64,000 bases of DNA from Icerya purchasi (GCA_039619475.1 CM077115.1:226049064-226113063); one strand, 5' to 3'; shown: positions 22,565 through 33,685, counted from the first letter of the stretch. Numbers and translations are program-made. The notes: generated by a model not told the origin, from the sequence alone.

Positions 22565-25500
22565 AAATGAAGACTTGGTTGTAAATAGCATATTCGGTAG
22601 AGGCTGAAGTCGAAAGAAATTAATGGTAATTTCGGGCGTGCATATTTTAGTTATATATTTCGCGAATTTTTTAGAGTAACTTTTTCTCTTTATATAATTA
22701 TTCTGTAACGTCTTTGTAAAATCATCATCGAATTGCTTCTGGCAGGTTGTGTGGGGATCGCTGGCCGATTTAAACACCTCGAGTCCTATTCCCGGCTGCA
22801 TTTTTTTTATTAATTTGCATGTTTGTTGTTAAAAATTCCACATGTTCCTTTTTCTCGTTGCTCTATTAAACACTTTTCCTCGTACCAATGTACTTTCTTC
22901 TCGATAGACATCCTTACATCGACCTAATTGCTTCTTTTTTTTTTAAATTTCTAACGATACTTTTAGTTATGTGCAAAACGTAGAATTATTCTGTTTTACA
23001 TGATCGTACTACTCTTTATATGTTACAAAAAAAGTTTTAGCCATAGTTTTGTTTGTTACTCCGATCGGTCGAAAAAATCTGAACTCAATATGGTAGTCGG
23101 TTGATTAAGTAAGAAAATCACTATTTTTAATTATTCCCGGTCATCCGATGGTATTATAACAGATTTTATCTCGCATCATCAGATGAGTAAACATTCGATA
23201 AATACGGCGGACGTAAACGTCTAGAATTTTCTAACGAAGAAGAAGGCTTTGAACAAACATCGCGTCAGTGATGTCGAAATATTATAATGCTAAGAAAGTC
23301 ACGTGATATGAGAAAAGAGAAAATTTGAAAATTTAAATAAAAAAAAAAGCAAAACATGTTAAATACCGAAGGTTTATTACCTTGATTGTGCGACCGATTT
23401 GTTCGAATGTGAACACTGTCGTCCCGTTTACTTTTATTTTTTATGATTAATTCCGTGACCAAAGCCTCTTAAAAAGAGAGAAAAAGAACCTCAGCGCATC
23501 CGTAGGATAATGTCCTGCGGCTTAAGACGCTTCAGACGGCGCACGTCCTCGTCTGTATCAAGAAATGTCAAATTATCAGAGAATTGCTGTGTTGACGAAG
23601 TCGCTCCTCGCGGCTAAAAGCGAAATAGTTCGCTCCGCTGACTTTTTTTTATCTCCGATATCTCGATGAATGTCATCGTCGCGAGAGTAACGGATTAACG
23701 ATAGCTCGAAGGATAACATTTTGTCGCGCTTGTATTTTGATGTATTTGGATTTTTTCGTACAACCCTTTGGTGCTGTTCCATTAGGTTCAAATGGGGCCT
23801 GATAATTTTCTCTGGTACCAGGCGTTTACAGAAGACATCGAGAACGGAGTTTCTGCCAATAAGTTAGTATAGTTCAGAAGTTTGTGAATCCGAAAACAGG
23901 CGATTAATTATTATCGTAAATATCGTATTACCCGAACTATGGCTTGATGATGAAGAAATAAATAAATACTTCAGAGCAGTGGCGTCATTTTCTTTTTTTT
24001 TTTTTGGAGGGGGAGGCTCTCTCAAAATTTTGCAGAAATTCCTCCTAAAGGCATAGAAAAACGAGCAACTGCTGAAAGCGGTACAATTTAAGGGGCGAAA
24101 TTATATTTATTATAGGAATTGTTTTTTAAGGTGATATGTTTATACTGGGTTTTAAGTGAAATTCATTAATGATCAATTATATTCTATTTATCAAATAACT
24201 GCGTCGTTTATTATTTTCTTTTTCTTTTTTTTTTAATCGCTTTATAGCCAGGATAAAAACAGTTCAATGGGAAATATTTTTCTCCTTATCTTATAGTAAA
24301 TAACAAATAAATGGAGGTTTTATTTTTCATACGGAGACAATTTTCATTTTCTAGCTAGCGTAATAAACTTGAAATTCAGGCGGACTGTTGGAAAGATTTT
24401 TACTGATTTCACTTTTTCACGCGGTCAGCCTTTTAATTCGTATAGGTGTGCACGGGGAAAATATTTACAGATTCCGGAAGTTAGTGTACACGATTAAGTT
24501 TATTTAAAATAGATTTCTATTGCAAAAAAAAAAAAAAAAAGAAAAAAGAAAAAAGAAAGGACTGAAAAGAAAGCGAAAATCAGACGTCATTTGCATTTTG
24601 TTAGTTCTTGCAGTCTGCCCCATAAACCATTAGTGTATCCTAAAAAAAGTGGTACTATATTTTAGAAAACGTAACAATTGTCTTTTAATATTCTTGTTGT
24701 TTCTTCGCTTAATTTTTTTTTAATTTTTTGAAACCCCTCCCCCCCGAAAAAATCGTTTTTAGAGAACACACTCGCATTTACAACAATTTATTTGCTTTCG
24801 AAGGGGAATAGATACTGGACTACATATCTGTTTGCACAGAGAACTTAACACGCTTTCAATTAGTACGGTTCAGTGAACAATTAGCAAGATTCCGTGAAAA
24901 ATAAGCAAGGTTTAACGAACAAACAACGTGCTGGAGAGTGATGGTTGGCGAGTAAATCGAGGAGGAGACGAAGCCCTCTGGTTTAGTATAAAATAAATGT
25001 ATTCGGTTTCGTGTTGAACTATTTCATTCATACTATAACTTTGTTTACAAATCGTACATGTTCTTTCAGTGGCAACGTTGCCAATTGGCAACATTATGTA
25101 TCTCATTAAATAAAGGTGCAGATGGAATAACACTTTCATAAAGAATCAATATATATATATGTATGTGTGTATTAATAAAAATGTGTGAACGAAATAGCTA
25201 ATTTAAAATTTCAAACGATGTCGAGCGCAGTGAAAGAAGTCAAAACGCAGTTAGGTTAGCGTGCGAGGAGTCCGTTTGATGGACGACAGGGCGGCAGGTA
25301 GATTAAAAGCGGCAAAACTGATCTGGTTCGATTATTCAATTAGATTTACAAGTGAATTGCAGTTGATGATTATGTTCAAGTCAGAGTTGTATAGATTTTT
25401 AATTGCGAAACATCTCGGAGCAGGTTAATTTGAACGGAGTGGAGATGGCAAACTGGATCATGTAGATGAGCGGATATTGGTTAATAGAATTCTGTTTCTC

Positions 25501-25598
25501 TAATTAGTTCGATATTATGATAGCGGTGCTGCGGATAAAATATTGCTTTGCGGCAACCTAATATACATGCACGTATATATACATAGGGTATACGGTTA

Positions 25599-25600
<2 letters not shown>
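22565..25600. other. Noncoding sequence
   Basis: No coding signal recognised. A-rich tract at 24,524-24,556 and T-rich tracts at 23,994-24,005 and 24,220-24,233. Confidence 0.5.

Positions 25601-25605
<5 letters not shown>

Positions 25606-25646
<41 letters not shown>
25606..25646. repeat. TA microsatellite
   Basis: About twenty consecutive TA units, flanked by imperfect gtatata repeats. Confidence 0.95.
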
Positions 25647-25649
<3 letters not shown>

Positions 25650-25650
<1 letters not shown>

Positions 25651-26825
25651 TGTGTAGTTATATAGTTATAATCTGTAACAGGGCGATCTGTATGCTAAAG
25701 TTCGACGTCACAGGCAGATTTATGCGTTAGCTGTAGCAGCGCCTTCGGGGCTCTAACTGGTTGTAAATTTTTTACCTACGACCAGCACTGGTTCAGCTAC
25801 CGTCTATATTACAATATAGGCGCTGTAGTTATATTGATCATTGTTATATGTGTAATATTGAAATGTTGCCGTAGCGAGCCGGTCAATAGCTCGGTGCGCG
25901 TTAGCACGCCGAACTAGCAGCCAGACGAGGAATTACCGAGCGCAGAAGCCCAACCTAATGTCGTCGTCATTTAATGTATGTAACTGTAACAGCCTTTACA
26001 ATGCCAATTTCATTTTCACCTTTTCCCAACCTGGCCAACCTACACCTGTTTTACCATCCTTCGACAACTTGCTCCATCTCGCTCGCACTGCAGCAGTCTC
26101 GCTATCTGCTGCCCGAACGGCAGCAAAGTCTGCCTCTTCAGCTAACTCTCTCTTTTCGCAGTCAATCGATGCTTCTCTGACGTCTTTATTTATTACGATC
26201 GAAATAAGGGCTGAAAAGAAAAACTGCCGCGAATAAATCTAAACCGCTACTGCTTATTTCATTACGTATGCTGATGGCGACATCGATATATGAAAATCAC
26301 GATTTCCCACTTTATTCCCAATCTATTATACGTGGTCATGTAAACGAGTCTTACCCGTGCAAACCGTTAGCGGTCGTCTCTACTGCCCCCTCGGAACACT
26401 AATTTATTTGCCGACTAGAAGTTTGATTTTTCGTTTCCCGAAGCTGAACGGTTTTTTTTCTTTTCTTCATTCATTTTTATCGAGCTCGTTAACTATCGGC
26501 CCAGAAACGACAGAAAGGATAGGTGGTCCATTAGGTAATTGGATATTATTAGTATGAAACATGGAAAGGACACGTGAAAAATACAAACAAATGTGAATAC
26601 AGAAAAGTTTAGCAGAATAATAGCAACGTTCGAAGAGAATAAGTGTTATCATTGTTAGACTCGCAGCGAGTAATTTTCTAATGCTAAGAGAGAACAGTAA
26701 GGAGTGAAATACGATTAAGAGGACTTACAGGATTAGATTAGATTCAATGAAAGGATAAAAAATATAAAAAGTAAAAAGGACTAGAAATACCGAAAAATCT
26801 AGAATCAAATCAGTCCATAATATTG
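25650..26825. other. Noncoding sequence
   Basis: The open frame at 25,958-26,236 is Ala/Ser-rich but matches no family. A segment at 25,880-25,925 (tagctcggtgcgcgttagca) looks superficially like a tRNA D-arm but lacks a B box. Confidence 0.45.
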
Positions 26826-26829
26826 CTCT

Positions 26830-27366
26830 TTTTCCCTTAATTGAGTCATTCTAGACTACGGCTCAACCCCTATTCTTCTTCATTTTCTAATCCTGCCTCG
26901 TTTTATCTCTCGATTCAGCCATTTCTTCAACTTTATCCACGGTTTTCTTGTCACTTGCTCTCTCTCTCTTAAACGCTCTACAATCTTTGCAAATTTGTAG
27001 CCTTAAACCATACGCTCCTTCCTGCACCATTTTCTCGGTTTTCATCTGCACCTACTCCATTTTGTCCTTTTCACCCCCCTTCTAATTACTTTCTTTGTGA
27101 CCCTAATATCACATTTTATTTCAATGTGTAGCCTTCTCTGTTGAGTAATCATCCTTCTATTCTTCGCTATTAAAACTGGATATCCCTTCGCACCCTTTAT
27201 CGGTGCTTCTTATATTCTCTTCTTTCCTTCCGTTTCGGTTATTCCTGCCCTCAAATTGTTTTTATCCTCCGCCCCTAAGCGCGTAAGAATCATTAATGTT
27301 GTCCTCCCTTTCCGTTTCTATGTCCTTGCTGACAAAACCCAGTTAAAATTTGAGAAAAAAAAAAAA
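26830..27366 (+). pseudogene. Family C LINE 3' fragment, decayed
   Basis: Frames show ALNHTLLPAPFSRFS near 27,000-27,045, equivalent to LRFNHTLLPASRYRFS in the 12.2-kb copy, then PTPFCPFHPP and CDPNITFYF near 27,097, a damaged Cys/His knuckle. The order and spacing match the other family C tails. A 12-base A tract at 27,355-27,366 is probably the tail. Stops in all frames make it a relic. The 5' limit is uncertain because the upstream sequence is too degraded. Confidence 0.6.
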
Positions 27367-27718
27367 TCTATCGTATACATATATCGACGTGTTTCATATA
27401 CACCTATTATACTGCATAACATGTCAATGTATACATGCAATTATAAATTTGTATTTTTTTATGTATTTTTTTACATCATAATGATTCGTATCAATACGTA
27501 CGGATATAATTCAAGTAGTTGCGCTTTAAATAAAAAAAAAAAAAAAGACTAATAAATCAATTTTAAACATTAATCTTTTTTTTTTTTTTTTTTTTTTTAT
27601 ATTATTTTTTATTAATTACAACTGGTCTCCATAGACCATCAAGCAATTTTACTGGAATGCAAATTAACGCGTAAGGGGCCACCACTATCAGGGTTCCCCA
27701 GGAACATCTATTCAAGTT

Positions 27719-30388
27719 CTAAACAAAGTCAAAGACTCTAGAGCGCTTCAGCCGTCGAATTTCTTGACTATTGTCAAGCAGGTTGATAGCTAGTGGGTTG
27801 GGATGTGTTTCTAATCGACTAGTATACCGCTGTGCGGCAAGTTTTATTTCTTCCTTTACGTAAGGTATGTTGAAGTCCCTATGGAGTGTGTCCGTGGAGA
27901 CATACCAAGGAGGTGACACAATGAGTCTAATAGCTTTATTTTGGAAACGTTGTATTTTATTAATGTGTGTATTTTTAGCACAGCCCCATAAAGTTAGACC
28001 GTATGTCCATACTGGTTTCAATATTATTTTATATATTAATACTTTGTTTTCGATCGACAAGCTGGAATGCTTACCAAGAAGCCAGTAGAGTTTTCTTAGC
28101 TTTATATCCAAGCACTTTCTTTTTTGTGAGACATGCTTATTCCACCTTAATTTACTATCCAAGTGCAACCCAAGGTATTTCACCTCATTCCTAACTGGGA
28201 TTGTTTCGCCGTTAATTTTGGTTGGCGGGCAGACTACCTTTCGTAGAGCGAATGTAACCTGTGTACACTTTTTCTCGTTAACTTTAATTCGCCATCGATC
28301 TAACCACCTTTCAGTTTTTGCTAACGCCAGCTGCAATTTATTTGTTACTGTTCCAGCATCTTTGTTTGCCGCTATAAGCGCAGTATCGTCTGCAAATGTA
28401 GCAATAGCTACGCCCTCGCTGTCAGGAAAGTCTGCAGTGTACATTTGGTAATGCACTGGACCCAGTACACTGCCTTGAGGCACACCAGCGGATATAGGAT
28501 AGATGTTTGATAGTTCATTCTGGAATTTAATTTGATATGTTCGATCATCAAGGAAAGACTTTAGAAGACGATAAAAAGGATGAGGAAGATTTTTCTTAAT
28601 TTTATATAACAGACCACGATGCCAAACCTTATCAAAGGCCTGTTTTATATCCAGGAATACACCTACACATATTTCCTTAGCTTCAAAGCTATCTTGGATA
28701 ATACGTTGGATTCGGTGTACCTGTTCAATAGTCGAGTGTTTTTCTCGAAACCCAAATTGGTGGTCTGGTATAATATTCTCCTTTATAATCAGAGGATGCA
28801 ATCTTTTTAAGATTAATTTTTCCAGCACTTTAGATAGGATAGGTAGTAAGGATATTGGTCTGTAGGAAGTTACATCCTCTGGAGACTTTCCTGGTTTAGG
28901 AATTACCACTATTTGTGCCAGTTTCCAAGACAGCGGGAAGTATTGCAAGCGGAAGATTGCATTAAATATATTAGTAATAAACAAAATAGCTTTGCGTGGC
29001 AGTTCTAGCAACACTTCTTTGGTGATCAGATCGTGCCCAGGGCTTTTTTTATCGATTAGTTTTTGAATTACATACTGTATTTCCTTTGGGGATGCCGGTG
29101 TAATGGGGACACTAAGCTGTAGTGGGGAGCTCAAAAACTCTGTTATATCATCTGAGTTTGTAACCTTAGGGTTTGGTTGAAAGACTTCGCTAAAATATTT
29201 AGCAAAAACTTCAGCTTTCTCATTATCAGCCTTGGCCCAGGTTCCGTCCGATTTTCTTATAGGAGGAGAATATTGTACTGGCCTATTTCGGCTTTTAACT
29301 ACTTTCCACAGGCTGTAGTCGGTAGACTGATTTGGAGATAAATTCTGCAAGTGTCGTTGTAAGGTTTCATTTTTAGCGTTACGAATTAGTATATTTAACT
29401 GTTTGGATTTGTTATTTAGCAAAGTTTTATAAGCGGGATTTCTTGTTATATGCCACTTTTTGCGAATTTTTCTTTTTTCCCTTACTAAATTTAAGACGTG
29501 CCTTGGTAGGTTAGATATTGAAGCTGAAGGCTTAATAGGAGGCGAAGATTTCCATGCCATTGTTTGGATAGTTTCAGTTAGGTACTGGACTGCTATGTCT
29601 ATCTCTCGTTCATTTTTTAAAGGAATGTTTAAATTCAGCATTTTATCTACTCCTTCTCGGAAGTTGTCCCAATCCGTTCGTTTATTATATAAAGAAGGAG
29701 GTTCTTCTTTTGTTATTAAGCCTGTACTTATTGTTAGAATTTGGGCACTATGGTCTGAAAATAAGTCAAAACATGTGTTAGTTTTACAATTAAGCATTGA
29801 TATTCCCTTGGTTATGAAGAAATCGATCGCGTCAGGAATTTTGTTTTTATCTGTTGGCCAATATGTTGGCTCACCAGTAGCCAGGCACCCAAGATTTACA
29901 GTGAGCATTACTTTTTCGAATAGACTATCTCTTGTGTTCGTGAACCTTGATCCCCAGCGCATATTCTTTGCATTCCAATCACCACCTGCAATGAACCTAT
30001 CACCTAAACTCTGAAAATATTCACTTAATTTTTGTTCGTCAAGTGTGCGGTTTGGTGGGCAATAACTAGCTGAGATCGCAATTTTTCCATTTAAAGAGTA
30101 CACCATTATACTAGTAGATTGCATTTCTATACTAGAAATTTTACATAGTTCATAATGCTTAATAGTATTCTTGATTATAACTGCACTTCCGCCATGGGCT
30201 TTGTGATCAGGTCTTGTTGTTTGGTACGTACGGTAATTCGGAATATGGAAGTATGTTTTTTGCGTAAAATGTGTCTCTGAAAGAAGGAGAATATCAATTT
30301 GCTCACTATTTAAAAACAGCTCGATCTCACGTCCCTTTTGCAGCGCCTCGTTGGCGTTCCAGTGAGCTATTCTCAACGACGGGGCCAT
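27719..30388 (-). CDS. Jockey-type LINE ORF2: endonuclease and reverse transcriptase
   Basis: An uninterrupted 889-codon frame. Residues 1-220 form an AP-endonuclease-like domain that nicks the target DNA: N/E motif at WNANE (10-14), SETHF (37-41), GDWNAKN (136-142) and SDH (211-213). A linker of about 200 residues is followed by the reverse transcriptase, which copies the element RNA at the nick: IPKPGK (496-501), SYRPISLLP (508-516), FREKHST (547-553), GVFLDIKQAFD (576-586, catalytic Asp 580), GVPQGS (635-640) and FADD (665-668, the two catalytic Asp). The thumb follows (VKYLGLHLD, 736-744; PPWYV). No RNase H domain is present, which with the length fits the jockey clade. All key residues are present, so the enzyme may be intact. 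The ATG overlaps the ORF1 stop as TAATG, so ORF2 is likely made by reinitiation. Confidence 0.93.
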   Translation of the reverse strand: MAPSLRIAHWNANEALQKGREIELFLNSEQIDILLLSETHFTQKTYFHIPNYRTYQTTRPDHKAHGGSAVIIKNTIKHYELCKISSIEMQSTSIMVYSLNGKIAISASYCPPNRTLDEQKLSEYFQSLGDRFIAGGDWNAKNMRWGSRFTNTRDSLFEKVMLTVNLGCLATGEPTYWPTDKNKIPDAIDFFITKGISMLNCKTNTCFDLFSDHSAQILTISTGLITKEEPPSLYNKRTDWDNFREGVDKMLNLNIPLKNEREIDIAVQYLTETIQTMAWKSSPPIKPSASISNLPRHVLNLVREKRKIRKKWHITRNPAYKTLLNNKSKQLNILIRNAKNETLQRHLQNLSPNQSTDYSLWKVVKSRNRPVQYSPPIRKSDGTWAKADNEKAEVFAKYFSEVFQPNPKVTNSDDITEFLSSPLQLSVPITPASPKEIQYVIQKLIDKKSPGHDLITKEVLLELPRKAILFITNIFNAIFRLQYFPLSWKLAQIVVIPKPGKSPEDVTSYRPISLLPILSKVLEKLILKRLHPLIIKENIIPDHQFGFREKHSTIEQVHRIQRIIQDSFEAKEICVGVFLDIKQAFDKVWHRGLLYKIKKNLPHPFYRLLKSFLDDRTYQIKFQNELSNIYPISAGVPQGSVLGPVHYQMYTADFPDSEGVAIATFADDTALIAANKDAGTVTNKLQLALAKTERWLDRWRIKVNEKKCTQVTFALRKVVCPPTKINGETIPVRNEVKYLGLHLDSKLRWNKHVSQKRKCLDIKLRKLYWLLGKHSSLSIENKVLIYKIILKPVWTYGLTLWGCAKNTHINKIQRFQNKAIRLIVSPPWYVSTDTLHRDFNIPYVKEEIKLAAQRYTSRLETHPNPLAINLLDNSQEIRRLKRSRVFDFV

Positions 30389-30606
30389 TATTTTATTAAT
30401 TTGCTTGTTAGTGATGTTAGCAGATTTAGGACAATGGAATTCTGCTGCAAGAGCTGATTAAACATTGCTTTAAATTCATTTAAGAGGGTTGTTAGCGTAT
30501 TTTGGAGATCAGATCGGTTACTAAAAATAATCGGCGGTATTTTTGTGGATGAGAGCAAAAAAAGAAAAAGAAAAGGTGAAGCATTATCTCTGTGAAAGAT
30601 TAACAA
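30388..30606 (-). CDS. Jockey LINE ORF1 (gag-like) C-terminal fragment
   Basis: About 70 codons immediately upstream of ORF2, in a different frame, ending in SKLIK and a stop that shares bases with the ORF2 start (TAATG). The segment SDLQNTLTTLLNEFKAMFNQ followed by LLQQNSIVLNLLTSL is predicted helical and resembles the C-terminus of jockey ORF1 proteins, downstream of the CCHC knuckles. The knuckles and the rest of ORF1 are missing because the element is 5'-truncated here: a stop lies directly upstream of 30,606. There is no genuine start codon, since the first codon of the open stretch is TTG. It would not be translated as a functional protein. The first residues may belong to flanking DNA. 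Confidence 0.7.
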   Translation of the reverse strand: MLIFHRDNASPFLFLFLLSSTKIPPIIFSNRSDLQNTLTTLLNEFKAMFNQLLQQNSIVLNLLTSLTSKLIK

Positions 30607-30619
30607 CTATACTCAATAA

Positions 30620-31155
30620 TTTCCAATTTCAGCATTAAATAATTCCCCCTCTGATTTAGATTCCTAAATCTGGCTCCGTATTAATTTTTCTCCGGTTGGC
30701 ATCATATTTTAGCCTTACTCTTCTTAGTTTACTATTTTTCCCATCTCCATTCAGTCTTAAATTTTCGCCTGCCTCCTTTATAGTATATACCATAGCCTCT
30801 CTACTCAAATCTATTTCATCTCAACAGGGGATGCGCTAACATCTCAATTACATAAATCTAAAATGGACGTGTGAATTTTTATTGTTAACTCGTGCGCTAA
30901 TCCATCGTAAATTAGCCCTAGTCCCGAAACATTTTTTCCCATCACCGTTTAGAAGCCCTTTAATCAATCCCTTCATTCCAGCATTCCTCTTTTACCCGTA
31001 GTATGTATCATCAGTTTTTTTTTATAAAACTAAGTCTCTTTCTGACAACATATTTTCGTTCTACTATTTGTCCGTACACTTCAAATTGGCCTTACCGAAT
31101 TTTCCTTGCAAACACAATTTTCCACGATGGTTTAATTCTACAAAAAAAATGTCTT
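30620..31155. other. Noncoding or unassignable decayed sequence
   Basis: C- and T-rich plus strand of the same composition as the family C fragments, but no motif could be matched. It may be the degraded upstream part of the fragment that ends at 31,917. Confidence 0.4.
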
Positions 31156-31159
31156 CTTC

Positions 31160-31917
31160 GACTCTCTTCACTGGCTTCTAAATATTCCTCCCGCAGTCTC
31201 ATCCACGAATTCCGTGATATTATCCACTCATTGTATACTTTTTACTGCCCGATCAAAGAGTGTAGTCCTTGTCATTATGCAGTTCTTCTTCTTTATATTC
31301 TGCCCATGACTAACTTTGAAAGAAAATTCCCCCCATCTTATTCTGATCTTTTTGCAGGGGCTACGCTACAAATCATTCACCCTCAATCTGCAATAACGAT
31401 AAACTCACATTTATCTTTCATTATAATAATGTTTTAGAATAAATTTCATCTTCATTCTCTTATCCTTTCTGTTGTTCCCTCGCCTTTGGCTTCTTTATAA
31501 TTTTTCTAGGGGTAACGATTTTAATATCAGATATGTACACTTTTTTCTTCCAGTAACGGTCGTTCGTTTCTATTTGTCCAGCCTAGTTTTATTCTTATTT
31601 CTTGGTTTCTTCGCTTCTGTATTCTCTTATTGTTTCTACTACTCGTCTATGTTTTAGCCGTTTTATATTATTTCTTGGTGTTTTCACCATTTCCTCTGGT
31701 TTCTTAGCCCCTTCTATCCGAATGAAGCTTACGACGCTGATTACATCTTCTTTGAATGTTCATACCTTTCTGCCGAACGTTGTGTTTTATATTTCCGTTT
31801 ATTAATACTCGAGCTTCCCATTCTTTATAACGCATCTTATATATTGCCATTCCCTATTATCATTGCTGTATTCGTTTCTTCATATTGTCGCTATCTGGCC
31901 GAATCAAAAAAAAAAAA
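31160..31917 (+). pseudogene. Family C LINE 3' end
   Basis: The clear part is 31,730-31,917: a frame reading DADYIFFECSYLSAERCVLYF then LLILELPILYNASYILPFP. This matches the tail blocks NHVLFECxxLSxERxxLYxxLLxLGLPxxxNASYxLxxP of the 49.5-kb copy. A 12-base poly(A) at 31,906-31,917 ends it. Upstream, SSRSLIHEFRDIIHSL near 31,185-31,235 fits the helix before the last RNase H motif, but the motif itself is unreadable. Stops are frequent. Another LINE fragment starts within ten bases of the tail. Confidence 0.6.
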
Positions 31918-31926
31918 TTTCTTTTA

Positions 31927-32800
31927 AATAGGTTATATTATTCAGATGGCACAAGGGCAGCAGAATTTGCTGGCTGCGCAGTCCTAGATGGTCAGAACGT
32001 TATTATCAGATTTTCGCTTCCCCCGCTATTCACTGCTCTGTCCGCAGAATTATATGGCATCCTCCTAGCTTTCGAACACGCGGTTAAATTAAACCAACAT
32101 ACAATAACAATAGCCACCGACTCACTGGCAGCCTTACAGAACATCCAACAAAAATCAAATCATCCGATAGCTAACTCCATAAATATAATCCTTCATAACT
32201 CATCACCGAGGGTAACCTTTCTGTGGGCTCCTGGTCACGCAAAGATTCCAGGAAACCTCATGGCCGATCATGCCGCCAAAGAGGCGTCAAAAATGCTTCC
32301 AGCACCACGAATTCAGATTCCACCCGGTGATATCAAGGAAGCGAGTAAAAACCTTTTTTGGAAATTATGGCAGAAAGAATGGACGGAACAACAAAATCCA
32401 TCTCACCTACATGCAGTCAAACCATCAGTACGCGATTGGAAATTTCAGCCAGAAGCTCGAAAGGATCAAGTGGTGCTGTGCCGCCTACGTATCGGCCATT
32501 CCATCCTCACACATGCACATATATTTCAGAAGCTTGCTCCACCAATATGCGACAGATGTGAAGTTCCTATCACCATTCCCCACCTTCTATCCGAATGTCC
32601 AAAGATCCTAAACCTATGCTTCAGCTTCCCTCCGCAATATCTTCCTTTCTCACTCCTATCGCAGGATTCGCCATCCGTCGCACCCCTTCTCGATCTTTTC
32701 AAGTCCCTAAATTTATTTAATAAAATATAATAAACTTGCAGGCCGCGCTCCTAGCCTAGTTGCTGTACACAGCGCGGGAGGGGAAAAAAAAATTCTTTTA
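31927..32800 (+). mobile_element. I-like LINE 3' fragment with 8-bp target duplication
   Basis: The fragment starts at the RNase H domain and ends in a 9-base poly(A) at 32,784-32,792. It is bracketed by direct repeats ttctttta at 31,919-31,926 and 32,793-32,800, the target-site duplication of a 5'-truncated insertion. The 3' UTR of about 50 bases holds a 7-bp stem (CCGCGCT at 32,743-32,749 with AGCGCGG at 32,771-32,777). The insertion landed beside the poly(A) of the family C fragment that precedes it. Confidence 0.85.
31933..32730 (+). CDS. I-like LINE ORF2 fragment: RNase H and zinc knuckle, open
   Basis: An open frame of 265 codons. Counting from LYYSDG, the four RNase H acidic residues are present: D5 (YSDG), E39 (SAEL), D63 (ATDSLAALQ) and D112 (GNLMAD), with H102 in the GHAKIPGN loop. 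This domain removes RNA from the RNA-DNA hybrid in I-type elements. After a helical linker, LCRLRIGHS (182-190) leads into a zinc knuckle, C206-x2-C209-x7-H217-x4-C222. The frame ends at a natural stop 54 bases before the poly(A). There is no start codon of its own: the frame opens in the upstream A/T-rich junction, so translation is not expected. The lack of stops suggests a fairly young insertion. The clade is judged from RNase H followed by a C-terminal CCHC. Confidence 0.85.
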   Translation, partial: LYYSDGTRAAEFAGCAVLDGQNVIIRFSLPPLFTALSAELYGILLAFEHAVKLNQHTITIATDSLAALQNIQQKSNHPIANSINIILHNSSPRVTFLWAPGHAKIPGNLMADHAAKEASKMLPAPRIQIPPGDIKEASKNLFWKLWQKEWTEQQNPSHLHAVKPSVRDWKFQPEARKDQVVLCRLRIGHSILTHAHIFQKLAPPICDRCEVPITIPHLLSECPKILNLCFSFPPQYLPFSLLSQDSPSVAPLLDLFKSLNLFNKI

Positions 32801-33644
32801 TTAATATAGCTCCGTATAAAGACAGCTACTTTATTTCGGCAATCTTATATCTAATCTAAATACTCATAATTGGCGTAACATGTACATGAAATGTATTCAA
32901 TCTAAAATTTCAGTCAAATTCAGATATTTTTTGTTTTCTCTGTCTTTTTCTTAGGCCTATTCTTTTGCTTTATTTTTAATTACACAACACTTCCTTGATT
33001 ATGTCGCTTATCATGTTATCGGTTTTCTTACAGATTCGCCTTGTTGTCGTTTTAATCAAGTTCTCCTAACGTCCTTATCATTTGAGAGTTTCTCGCTTTT
33101 CTTCAACTCTCCTTAGATTTAATATTCTTATTCTTTACAATACTGCTGCCTTTACTGTCCCCCGTTATTTTACCTCTTCTTTTCTTATATCCATTTGGCG
33201 ATCGTATTAAAATTTAAATAACCCATTATAAAATATCATGGCTTATTAATCCAAAGAGGAAAAAAATAAAAATCGATTAAACAAATCGGTAGTGTAATCA
33301 TCGCAATATGCAGATAAAACGTTGTGAAAAATATTCCATACCTCTATATTTTTAAACACCGACCATCATCGCTATTTTGGACTTATTAACGTTTAAATAT
33401 CAATGTGAAGGAAATGATTAAAAACACTATATAAATCAATAAGTAAATGTATATAAATACATATAGAAAATATTTATTAAATTTATCAAGCGATTTCAAT
33501 AGCAATAATTTAAACATCAATTATATATTAGCCGATAATGCGAATAATATTAACACCTTATTAAACTTCCTGAAATCATGTAATATTTATAGCAACCTAT
33601 AGCTTACAATGATGACGCAAATGACGAAGTTGTCGAGCGTCGTT

Positions 33645-33653
33645 AAATAATAA

Positions 33654-33685
<32 letters not shown>

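Larger units (their letters stand above)
27573..30615 (-). mobile_element. Jockey-clade LINE, 5'-truncated in ORF1
   Basis: About 3 kb on the minus strand. It comprises the end of ORF1, a complete ORF2 joined to it by an overlapping stop/start, a 3' UTR of about 120 bases with a 6-bp perfect hairpin (27,623-27,638), and a poly(A) of about 25 bases (T run on the plus strand from about 27,575). The 5' end lies just upstream of 30,606, where the ORF1 frame meets a stop. A possible imperfect target-site duplication is caattttaaacattaat left of the T run and caatttcagcattaaat near 30,625. It is the best-preserved element in the window and probably a recent insertion that could no longer supply ORF1. 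Confidence 0.9.

Noticed and set aside
25880..25960. tRNA D-arm-like sequence tagctcggtgcgcgttagca
   Set aside because: The A-box position 7 is wrong and there is no B box within 80 bases; it cannot fold as a tRNA.
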